DNA of 32,285 bases from NCBI GenBank assembly GCA_002686365.1, contig NZBZ01000018.1:1-32285 (forward strand), written 5' to 3'. The notes below the pieces were generated by a model. That model ran no database searches, was not told where the DNA came from, and saw nothing but the letters and a program-made list of their open reading frames with translations. The position numbers were made by a program, and so were the translations under genes. Shown piece after piece: positions 9,451 to 17,073 of this stretch. The stretch's first letter is position 1. Every line of letters starts with the position of its first letter. The stretch is from a bacterium (GTDB lineage: Bacteria > Patescibacteriota > Minisyncoccia > UBA6257 > GWB1-50-10).

Positions 9451-10509
9451 CTAAATTGATATTGTTTCTTGAGTTGTGCTCTTGAAGGAGACGTTCGCAA
9501 ATCCTGTCACTATGAGTATTTGGAATATTACGAATGCGAAAAGCTCTATTAACCACGAGAAGAGGAATGCAAGAGACTTTAAGAATCCAAAAAGAAGGAT
9601 TGCAGCTCCTGCTCCAAGCAGGGCTCCTACCTTCGATGCGTTTTGCAGTCTTTGAAACTGCTCCTTGATAATTCTATATGTCGCGTCTTTTAATAGTTCT
9701 TCATTGCTTATAGGGCCTACTATTCCTTCAAGATTCTTCCTTACCTCTTCAGCAATTCTCTCTGTTGCAAACTTTCTTTGCTCTGGAGCAAGAAGGTCAA
9801 AGTCAAGCTCGAGCACTCCTTTTTCTGCTGATTCTGTTTTCATCTTTCGTATTTGTACTTCTGTTGCTGTTTCAATAAATGCTCCTACAGTCTGATCGGC
9901 TGAAACTCCCGGAAACCAAATTTGCGCAATAGGCTCTGCTGTTTCAATAAACTGATCACTTACCTTCTTTCCCAAAGTATCATTGAATGAGCCCCATTCA
10001 ATGTAGGTGAGATAGAAAACTAAAACTAGAAAAATGAGCAGTCCTGTAACTACTTTGGGAACTGCCGGCTTTGTAATTCCGAAGAATTTTATCTTAACTC
10101 CATTCTCTAAAGCCACCTGTCCTCTTCGTATGCCAACATAATGAAAAGCAAAAAAGACAAGCGCTCCTGCCAAAAGCACGGAAGCGGATGCAACGTCCTG
10201 AAAAATTTTTCCTGTAAACAGCGTAAGTGGTGCAATGCCTTGCAGCAGAGCAATAAGTCCTCCCATCCACATACCCCGCACAAAGAGAGTTTCCAAAGCA
10301 ACAATAGTAAGGAATAACACTCCAAAAATAATTCCCAGAACAAGATCTACGGTTTGTGTAGTTTGCAGGAAACTCTCCAAATATCCCACTGTAGCAATGC
10401 TCGCTGCCACCCCTAACACTCCTAATACAGCAATCTTTATGATTGAGAATCTGCCTGCTGCTTCCCCCTCTTTTTTATTTACTGTTGTCGTCTGAATCGG
10501 ACTTACCAT
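9451..10509 (-). CDS. Polytopic membrane protein encoded between dnaK and dnaJ
   Basis: ORF 9451..10533 with several hydrophobic segments; likely start is the internal Met ([15 protein letters not shown]) at 10509. Overlaps the dnaK 3' end by 35 nt. Confidence 0.8.
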   Translation of the reverse strand: MVSPIQTTTVNKKEGEAAGRFSIIKIAVLGVLGVAASIATVGYLESFLQTTQTVDLVLGIIFGVLFLTIVALETLFVRGMWMGGLIALLQGIAPLTLFTGKIFQDVASASVLLAGALVFFAFHYVGIRRGQVALENGVKIKFFGITKPAVPKVVTGLLIFLVLVFYLTYIEWGSFNDTLGKKVSDQFIETAEPIAQIWFPGVSADQTVGAFIETATEVQIRKMKTESAEKGVLELDFDLLAPEQRKFATERIAEEVRKNLEGIVGPISNEELLKDATYRIIKEQFQRLQNASKVGALLGAGAAILLFGFLKSLAFLFSWLIELFAFVIFQILIVTGFANVSFKSTTQETISI

Positions 10510-12397
10510 TTTTTTCTTCCTTATTGCCCTCATCTTCCTTTACCTCATCTGCTTCTGTCTGCTTTCTTTCCCCCTCTTTTTCTTTAGTATTGGAAGTATT
10601 ATACAATGCTTCTCCCACTTTTTGCATCTCTTTTACGAGTTCCTCGGTTGCGCTTTTGATTTCTTCCTGATTATCTTTTTCCTTTACCTCTTGAACCTTT
10701 TTTACCTTTTCTTCAATTGAGGTTTTAACATTTGCTTCGATTTTATCTCCATTTTCGCGCAGTGCTTTTTCTGCAGTATATACTGCTCCCTCTGCCTGAT
10801 TTTTTATTTCTATAAGCTCCTTTTTCTTTGTATCTTCTTCAGCGTGAGTTTCTGCTTCTTTTTTAAGACGCTCTACCTCGTCTTTATTAAGACTTGTTGC
10901 CGCCTCAATGCGTACTGACTGCTCCTTTCCTGTTGCCTTGTCCTTTGCGTTCACATTTAAAATGCCGTTTGCGTCAATATCGAATACTACCTCAACCTGC
11001 GGCGTGCCTCTTGGAGCCGGAGGGATTCCGTCCAGAATAAACTGTGCAAGAGTCTTATTGTCTGCTGCCATTGGACGCTCCCCCTGCAGAATATGAACTT
11101 CTACAGATGGCTGATTGTCTGCTGCCGTAGAAAAGACCTGCGTTTTTGATGTTGGAACTGTGGTGTTCTTTTCAATCATTGGAGTTGCGACACTTCCCAA
11201 TGTTTCAATGCTTAGTGTAAGCGGTGTAACGTCTAAAAGAAGAACGTCTTTTACATCGCCCTGAAGAATTCCCGCCTGAATTGCGGCGCCGAGCGCTACT
11301 ACCTCATCAGGATTTATGTCTTTGTGCGCCTCTTTTCCGAAAAGGCCCTTCACTGCGCTTTGAACTGCCGGCATTCTTGTCTGTCCTCCTACAAGAATAA
11401 TCTCGTTTATATCTTCTACCTTTAACTTTGCTCCCCCTGTTACTGTTTCCTTTACAAGGTCAATGGACTTCTTAATGAATTCATCTGCAAGCTCTTCAAG
11501 CTTTGCTCGCGTTAGCTTCATAACAAAATGCTTTGGACCTGAATCGTCTGAAGTTACGTACGGAAGATTTATTTCTGTTTCCATAGAGCTTGATAGCTCT
11601 ATCTTCGCCTTTTCCGCAGCCTCCTTGAGCCGCTGCAGCGCAAGCGGATCTTTTGACAGGTCTGTTCCTTCGGTCTTTTTATACTCCTCGAGAAGGTGGC
11701 CTAAGATTTTCTGGTCAAGGTCATCTCCGCCAAGGTGAGTATCTCCTCCGGTCGCTTTTACTTCTACTGTATTGTCTCCGACTTCCAGCACGGAGATATC
11801 AAACGTGCCTCCCCCAAAGTCATATACTACTATTTTTTCGTTTTTCTCTTTGTTTAATCCATATGCAAGAGCTGCTGCTGTTGGTTCGTTTATGATTCTT
11901 TTCACTTTGAGCCCTGCTATTTCTCCGGCCTGCTTTGTTGCCTGACGCTGACTATCATCAAAATATGCCGGTACAGTAATCACTGCTTCCTCAATTTTTT
12001 CTCCGAGGCGCGCCTCTGCATCACTCTTCATTTTCTGTAGAATCATTGCGGATATTTCTTCCGGTGTATACCACCTATCTCCCATTTTTACCTCTACGCC
12101 TCCCTTATCAGATTTTTTCATTTCGTATGGAAGAAGGTCTTTATCTTTTTGCACCTCTTCATCCTCAAACCGGCGTCCAATGAGACGTTTTAAAGAAAAT
12201 AGTGTGTCTTTTGGATTTACTACTGCCTGCCTTCTTGCCAGCGTTCCCACGAGACGCTCGCTGCTTTTGTTTATTGCAACAACTGATGGGGTTGTACGAT
12301 TCCCCTCATGATTTTCGACAATACGAGGCTCTCCGCCCTCTACAACAGCCATTGCTGAATTCGTTGTTCCTAAATCGATTCCTAATATTTTTGTCAT
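10475..12397 (-). CDS. dnaK: Chaperone DnaK (Hsp70)
   Basis: [22 protein letters not shown]...; [30 protein letters not shown]; acidic Gly-poor C-tail. Confidence 0.99.
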   Translation of the reverse strand: MTKILGIDLGTTNSAMAVVEGGEPRIVENHEGNRTTPSVVAINKSSERLVGTLARRQAVVNPKDTLFSLKRLIGRRFEDEEVQKDKDLLPYEMKKSDKGGVEVKMGDRWYTPEEISAMILQKMKSDAEARLGEKIEEAVITVPAYFDDSQRQATKQAGEIAGLKVKRIINEPTAAALAYGLNKEKNEKIVVYDFGGGTFDISVLEVGDNTVEVKATGGDTHLGGDDLDQKILGHLLEEYKKTEGTDLSKDPLALQRLKEAAEKAKIELSSSMETEINLPYVTSDDSGPKHFVMKLTRAKLEELADEFIKKSIDLVKETVTGGAKLKVEDINEIILVGGQTRMPAVQSAVKGLFGKEAHKDINPDEVVALGAAIQAGILQGDVKDVLLLDVTPLTLSIETLGSVATPMIEKNTTVPTSKTQVFSTAADNQPSVEVHILQGERPMAADNKTLAQFILDGIPPAPRGTPQVEVVFDIDANGILNVNAKDKATGKEQSVRIEAATSLNKDEVERLKKEAETHAEEDTKKKELIEIKNQAEGAVYTAEKALRENGDKIEANVKTSIEEKVKKVQEVKEKDNQEEIKSATEELVKEMQKVGEALYNTSNTKEKEGERKQTEADEVKEDEGNKEEKNGKSDSDDNSK

Positions 12398-12418
12398 AAT
12401 TTTGTTTTTTTCTTTAAT

Positions 12419-12886
12419 TTATTTTGCGACTTTGACCTTTGCTGGCCGTACGACTTTTTTATGCATTGTGTATCCTGCCTCTACTTCTTCGATAATCGTT
12501 CCTTTTGGTTTTTTTGATTCTAATACCTCAAGGCACTCTTGCGTATTTGGATCGAATTCTTCTCCTACTTCTATTTGAATTTTTTCTACTCCATATTTTT
12601 TTAATGCATCTTCTAGCTGTGTTCTGATAAGTTCCATTCCTTTCTTTTCAGGCGTCTCTTCTCTGCATGAGACAAGCCCAAGATTCAAACTGTCTAATAC
12701 TCGTATCATGTCTTCTATTACTGCTCCTTCTGCTGACGTAACTACATTTGCTAATCGTTCTCCCTCTTCTTTTTTATAATTTATGAAATCCGCTTTTGCC
12801 CTCTTCCATCCCTCTAGATACTCATCTCTTTGTTTTTCTGCTTCTTTTAGTTTGTTTTTTAATTCTTTGTCGTTTTCTTTTTTCAT
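12419..12886 (-). CDS. grpE: Nucleotide exchange factor GrpE
   Basis: Coiled coil then RVLDSLNLGL...GMELIRTQLEDALKKYGVEKIQIEVGEEFDPNTQECLEVLESKKPKGTIIEEVEAGYTMHKKVVRPAKVKVAK, the GrpE C-terminus. Start taken as the internal Met (MKKENDKEL). Confidence 0.95.
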   Translation of the reverse strand: MKKENDKELKNKLKEAEKQRDEYLEGWKRAKADFINYKKEEGERLANVVTSAEGAVIEDMIRVLDSLNLGLVSCREETPEKKGMELIRTQLEDALKKYGVEKIQIEVGEEFDPNTQECLEVLESKKPKGTIIEEVEAGYTMHKKVVRPAKVKVAK

Positions 12887-12890
12887 GTGC

Positions 12891-12925
12891 CAATATTCTC
12901 CGAGCAAAGCGAGGCTAGAATATTG
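12891..12925. repeat. 9-bp-stem hairpin directly upstream of the grpE start codon
   Basis: CAATATTCT (12891..12899) and AGAATATTG (12917..12925) enclose a 17-nt loop containing CGAGCAAAGCGAG. Confidence 0.65.
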
Positions 12926-12930
12926 AGCAT

Positions 12931-13028
12931 CCAGCCCTCTATACTCGGAGATAGTGATTATTATTTTAATTCTTTTTATATAACCTTTTTAATGTTTTTT
13001 TGCATAATTTTCTTGCTTAGAGGGCTGG
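12931..13028. repeat. 98-bp AT-rich segment bounded by an 11-bp perfect inverted repeat
   Basis: CCAGCCCTCTA (12931..12941) and TAGAGGGCTGG (13018..13028) in the hrcA-grpE intergenic region. Confidence 0.7.
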
Positions 13029-13070
13029 GTACGATCTTTCTCCCCGTCAAGGCGGAGAGAAAGCCCTTAT

Positions 13071-13763
13071 TTATTCTATAAGGCGTAACAAATTCTTAAA
13101 CGTACGCAATGACTGTTCGTAATTCATTCTTTTCGGCCCTACTGCCAGTATAAGAATATCTCCCCTGCCTCCTCTATTCATTTTTCCGGCAATTACTGAA
13201 AGGTGACTGCTTGATGTTATTGGATTTTTACCAACGAATACCTGAGGCCAGCTTGATTCTTTTTCCCACCAGCTTTTTTGCTCACAAAGCCTCTCAGGAA
13301 TCATCTCAAAATCTCTTAAGACGTTTAGTATGTTAGCTCTTTCGCCTATGCTTTCAATGAGATCTTTGAATCCGCTGTTATGCATTACCTCCTCTTTTGC
13401 GTCATAACATATTCCAAGAAGCCTTAATTCTTCTGCCAGTGTTTTCACGAATTTTCTTCTTTCTCCCTCAAGAAGAAGTTCAATGAGATTTTCTGCTTCT
13501 CTTGTTTCTTCTTCTTTTTCTATCTCATTCCAAACTTCTTCTACGAAGAATCTATACGCCCTGTCAGAAGGAATTCTTCCTCCTGATGGATGTTTCTGGC
13601 TTAAAAAATTTTTCTTTGCCAAATCGTGCAGTTCCCATCGAATCATCGCTGGTTTAATGCCGAATTTGTACTTTTTGTACAAACGTTCAGAAGTCACCGG
13701 ATTACCGGTTTCTATGAAATCCCGCACACTTGCTTCTAAAATTGATCTTGTTCTCTCCTTCAT
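13071..13763 (-). CDS. hrcA: Heat-inducible transcription repressor HrcA (short form)
   Basis: MKERTRSILEASVRDFIETGNPVTSERLYKKYKFGIKPAMIRWELHDLAKKNFLSQKHPSGGRIPSDRAYRFFVEEV matches the HrcA winged-helix N-terminus; CIRCE element upstream; genomic context. The ORF-track start (TTG at 13805) lies inside CIRCE and the promoter. Confidence 0.93.
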   Translation of the reverse strand: MKERTRSILEASVRDFIETGNPVTSERLYKKYKFGIKPAMIRWELHDLAKKNFLSQKHPSGGRIPSDRAYRFFVEEVWNEIEKEEETREAENLIELLLEGERRKFVKTLAEELRLLGICYDAKEEVMHNSGFKDLIESIGERANILNVLRDFEMIPERLCEQKSWWEKESSWPQVFVGKNPITSSSHLSVIAGKMNRGGRGDILILAVGPKRMNYEQSLRTFKNLLRLIE

Positions 13764-13776
13764 TTCTTTGGATTCC

Positions 13777-13805
13777 AGTATAAAATTAGCACTCAAGTGT
13801 GTCAA
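13777..13805 (-). promoter_or_regulatory. Sigma70-type promoter of the hrcA operon
   Basis: Minus strand TTGACA (13805..13800), exactly 17 nt, TATACT (13782..13777). Confidence 0.85.
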
Positions 13806-13812
13806 GTGCTAA
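13786..13812. promoter_or_regulatory. CIRCE operator (HrcA binding site)
   Basis: TTAGCACTC-AAGTGTGTC-AAGTGCTAA versus consensus TTAGCACTC-N9-GAGTGCTAA (one mismatch); overlaps the -35 and spacer of the hrcA promoter. Confidence 0.95.
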
Positions 13813-13866
13813 AACGCTAATGCAAATATCTCCTACACGCTGTATCTACCGCACGCTAGGCGGGCA

Positions 13867-14643
13867 TTACCCTCCACACAACGTTGTCACTATGGCTCCT
13901 TCTTCGCTTACTGTGAGCTTATAACACGCTCCCAACGGAGATTGGAGAATAATTCCATCTCCGGCGTTTGGAAGATCGATATCTCCAGTTACCCGCAATT
14001 TTGGTCCGTCACTTGGCGCATTTGTTCCAATGCCTACTGCCCCGGAAAAGTATCCGTCTTTCCATTTGTTAGATGAGTTTCCTATGCTCCTAACTCCTAT
14101 TGGTATGAGGTCAGAGTCAAAGCTTGCTGCTGAAATTCTAGTTATTGCTGTTTCAATTACTCGTGAAAACTTCTCTTTTGGGTTGTCTGTATCATAACTT
14201 AACGCAATGTTTGCATGTACAATTGCTCCCCCTCCCGGATTTTCAAACTTTGTTATTTCAAAGTTATCAACTCGTACATTTGTATCAGTTAGTGCTGTCT
14301 CCAAACCTCCTGCCCCCTGCTGAATGAACAATCTGTTGTCTTTTACGGATACTATTGTTGGATCAAGTTCTCCCTGAGACATCCTAAGTAGAAGAGAAGG
14401 CGATGAAATTCCCGCTTCCATATCAATTAAGCTTGATCCCTGAACTATTCTTTGAATCGTCTGCGTTACGAATGTAATCTGCTCATTTACCGTGTTAGTA
14501 GATTTTTGCCGCACTTGAACTTTTGTAACAGAAGTAAGAATTGCTACCAGGAAAATTGAGCTTACTACAAAGATAGAAATATAGATAAGGAGCTCAACGA
14601 GAGAAAAACCACGCCTATCTTGTTTTATTTTCTTGGTTGGCAT
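13867..14643 (-). CDS. Type IV pilin-like / prepilin-type N-terminal methylation motif protein
   Basis: RRGFSLVELLIYISIFVVSSIFLVAILTSV prepilin motif; C-terminal half contains GYFSGAVGIGTNAPSDGPKLRVTGDI. Start taken at MPTKKIKQDRRGFS. Confidence 0.85.
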   Translation of the reverse strand: MPTKKIKQDRRGFSLVELLIYISIFVVSSIFLVAILTSVTKVQVRQKSTNTVNEQITFVTQTIQRIVQGSSLIDMEAGISSPSLLLRMSQGELDPTIVSVKDNRLFIQQGAGGLETALTDTNVRVDNFEITKFENPGGGAIVHANIALSYDTDNPKEKFSRVIETAITRISAASFDSDLIPIGVRSIGNSSNKWKDGYFSGAVGIGTNAPSDGPKLRVTGDIDLPNAGDGIILQSPLGACYKLTVSEEGAIVTTLCGG

Positions 14644-14666
14644 TATTTTGATTATAGCACATGACG

Positions 14667-14774
14667 AAATTTCCAATTCCCAATTCCCAATTTCTAATAC
14701 ATATTCAAGCGCTCAGATTTACTATTTTCTCTTCATTCGTTTTTTGGAAATTGAATATTGAAAATTGGAAATTT
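14667..14774. repeat. Short-word repeat (CCAATTC / GGAAATT type) with inverted arms
   Basis: AAATTTCCAATT (14667..14678) and AATTGGAAATTT (14763..14774), with tandem CCAATTCCCAATTCCCAATTTC and GGAAATTGAATATTGAAAATTGG inside. Confidence 0.6.
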
Positions 14775-15570
14775 ATCTTACGTATATCTTGTCCGGCACC
14801 CTAAAATCTAAGACATTAAACTTCGCAAGTTCGTCTTTTTCTTTGAATTCTCTTATTATCTCCTGCAAATCCTTCGGAACAAAGTCGAGTCCAAGAAGAA
14901 TTTTTGTTCCTTTTGCTGTCATTATCTCCCACTCCTTTTTTTCTTCGCTTTGTATTCTAATTGTTCTTGGAAGTACCCCTGCTTTTTTTATCTCTTCTTT
15001 TGTTTCCATTATATTCTTAAACCAGTCGTCGTTTTTGAGAGTTTTTTCTCCGATCGCTACTGGGATTTCTTCTGCGCTTCCTATTTTTGTAATAAGATAT
15101 CCGCTTACGTTTGGCGCCTCTGCAAATACTATTCCCCTTTCATCAAATGCATAACACTCTTTCTCTTTTGTGCACCATACTCCTTTCGCGCTTTTTTCCT
15201 TTACTATAATATCTATTTTTCTTTCAATAAGATTCCTTTTAATTTCTATGTCTTCTACTATTGGAAGCTTTGCAGACGGCTTTATATCTTTTTCAGATTT
15301 CCAAAATAGAACTCTCTCCGGACCAATCCATGATTTCCACCTGCTTTTCCTTGTATTTCTCTCGCTTACAGCCTTTTGTACTGCCTCCTTAGACACAAGC
15401 ATGTTCCCCTGCACATATATACCCTCTACCTTTCCTATATCTGAATACACGCCCAAATATACAAATCCTCCAATAAGAAGAATGAGAATCACTCCTCCTC
15501 CATATACAAAGATTCTCTTTCTGATTGCTCTTCTTGTTTTAGAAGAAATATGAAAACGTTTTTTTGGCAT
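14773..15570 (-). CDS. ftsQ: Cell division protein FtsQ-like (POTRA domain)
   Basis: Basic N-terminus, one TM segment, then IGKVEGIYVQGNMLVSKEAVQKAV (POTRA-like). Confidence 0.7.
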   Translation of the reverse strand: MPKKRFHISSKTRRAIRKRIFVYGGGVILILLIGGFVYLGVYSDIGKVEGIYVQGNMLVSKEAVQKAVSERNTRKSRWKSWIGPERVLFWKSEKDIKPSAKLPIVEDIEIKRNLIERKIDIIVKEKSAKGVWCTKEKECYAFDERGIVFAEAPNVSGYLITKIGSAEEIPVAIGEKTLKNDDWFKNIMETKEEIKKAGVLPRTIRIQSEEKKEWEIMTAKGTKILLGLDFVPKDLQEIIREFKEKDELAKFNVLDFRVPDKIYVR

Positions 15571-15571
15571 A

Positions 15572-16426
15572 CTACCTAAAGCAGGATTTTATAATATCTA
15601 TGTTCTTTTTGTCCGGACCTTGATTTTTAAATCCTGGAACTTCTAATATCCAATCCTTATTCTGCAATCGCGGCTCTTTTGCGAGCGCCCTAAATCCCTG
15701 TATTCCAATATACCCCTCTCCAATATTTTCATGGCGATCGTGATGAGATTCATAAACAGTCTTGGAGTCGTTTATGTGGAGTACTGGAATATTTTTCAGC
15801 CCTACTGCTCCATCCCATTCATCTATAAATTTTTTGATTTTGGCTTTGGTATACTTCTCTATCATTCCCTCTTCAAATGCGTGCGCTGTATCAATGCAGA
15901 TTTTTACTCTCTCTGACTCTATTTTTTTATATAGATATTTTATATCCTCTATGGTCCCAATCTTTTCTCCTCCTCCGGCTGTATTTTCTATAATGAGCCT
16001 TGTTCTTCCTGGGACGCTCTTTAGTATTTTTTGTATTGCTCGTGCCTCCTGATTGAGTCCGGATACGCGCGACTTCATTCCCTTACTTGAGCCGGGATGA
16101 AAGATAAGTCCCTCTGCCCCTATCATTTCTGCGATTTTTAAATGTTCACTAAGGTTTTGTATTGATTTCCCTAAAAGCTCCCTGTTTGGAGTTGCAAGAT
16201 TTACAAGATAGGCAGCATGAAGATAAACCGGACCAATCTTTTTCTTTTTTAACTCGCTTCTAAATTTTTCAACATCTTCACTAGATGGTATTTTTGCATA
16301 CCACTGCCTTGGAGACGCGCCAAAAATCTGAAAACAGACCGCTCCAATACTCTTTGCATTATCTATTGCAGTCCATAAACCTCCTGCAGCCCTTACGTGT
16401 GCGCCGATGTTTGGCGTTTTTGACAT
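15572..16426 (-). CDS. nfo: Endonuclease IV (AP endonuclease)
   Basis: IGAHVRAAGGLWTAIDNAKSIGAVCFQIFGASPRQW; EGLIFHPGSSKG; LIIENTAGGG; ICIDTAHAFEEG; VLHINDSKTVYESHHDRHENIGEGYIG. Confidence 0.97.
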   Translation of the reverse strand: MSKTPNIGAHVRAAGGLWTAIDNAKSIGAVCFQIFGASPRQWYAKIPSSEDVEKFRSELKKKKIGPVYLHAAYLVNLATPNRELLGKSIQNLSEHLKIAEMIGAEGLIFHPGSSKGMKSRVSGLNQEARAIQKILKSVPGRTRLIIENTAGGGEKIGTIEDIKYLYKKIESERVKICIDTAHAFEEGMIEKYTKAKIKKFIDEWDGAVGLKNIPVLHINDSKTVYESHHDRHENIGEGYIGIQGFRALAKEPRLQNKDWILEVPGFKNQGPDKKNIDIIKSCFR

Positions 16427-16429
16427 GCT

Positions 16430-16759
16430 TTATCTATTGTCTCCGCCCCCCTTTAAGACTCCGCGCTCTTTGCGGGACTTTAGTTTTTCGATGTTCTCCT
16501 CTGCGATATCGTCAAACGAAATATCCAGCTGCGTTGCCAGCTCTGCAAGATACCAGAGAGCATCTCCAAGTTCTTTTTTGAGATCTTCCCTTGTCTCATC
16601 TGTAATCTTTCCGTGCTTATCCCGAAATATTTTCTTTACTTTGTTTGCAATCTCTCCTGTTTCCCCTGCAAACCCAAGCATGGGATAAACAATCTTCCCT
16701 TCAACCTCTACCTCGAATGCGGTTGTGTGCGCCTTTTTTTGGTATTCACTTAAATCCAT
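16430..16759 (-). CDS. MazG-like nucleotide pyrophosphohydrolase
   Basis: GFAGETGEIANKVKKIFRDKHGK...DLKKELGDALWYLAELATQLDISFDDIAEENIEKLKSRKERG, MazG-type EExxE/ExxD helices. Confidence 0.92.
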   Translation of the reverse strand: MDLSEYQKKAHTTAFEVEVEGKIVYPMLGFAGETGEIANKVKKIFRDKHGKITDETREDLKKELGDALWYLAELATQLDISFDDIAEENIEKLKSRKERGVLKGGGDNR

Positions 16760-17044
16760 CCCTCACATAACTTGCGCTAAGGTATACCTTAGTCGCTCCT
16801 TCAAGCGACGCAGACCTTGCGCGTTATATTTTAGAGCATGCTCTCGACTATATGCATCTTCTTTTGATATAAATGCTTCATAATAGATTAATTGCCATGG
16901 GATATATTTTTTAGTATAGCTTGATTTCCCTGCATTGTGTCCTTCTATTCTTTTCTTCAAATCATTGGTACAGCCTATATATAACCCCCCATCCTTCTTT
17001 GATTTTAAGACATACACATAGAACATGCGTAAGTTATGTGAGGG
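16760..17044 (-). mobile_element. Candidate mini-transposon: TIR-bounded element carrying one GIY-YIG ORF
   Basis: Minus strand ends CCCTCACATAACTTACGC ... GCGCAAGTTATGTGAGGG (17/18 complementary); flanked on both sides by ATGGAT, the second copy being the mazG start. Subterminal palindromes TAAGGTATACCTTA (16778..16791) and GTCGCT/AGCGAC (16792..16809). Confidence 0.7.
16763..17026 (-). CDS. GIY-YIG nuclease-family small protein
   Basis: MFYVYVLKSKKDGGLYIGCTNDLKKRIEGHNAGKSSYTKKYIPWQLIYYEAFISKEDAYSREHALK. YVYVLKS...LYIGCTND is the GIY-YIG core. Confidence 0.9.
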   Translation of the reverse strand: MFYVYVLKSKKDGGLYIGCTNDLKKRIEGHNAGKSSYTKKYIPWQLIYYEAFISKEDAYSREHALKYNAQGLRRLKERLRYTLAQVM

Positions 17045-17073
17045 ATCCATGAGTTTATTATATCTTTATTCTT

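Noticed and set aside
13764-13805. HrcA N-terminal extension MTHLSANFILESKE from the TTG at 13805
   Set aside because: The segment is the -35 box, CIRCE and -10 box; HrcA homology begins at MKERTRSILEA.
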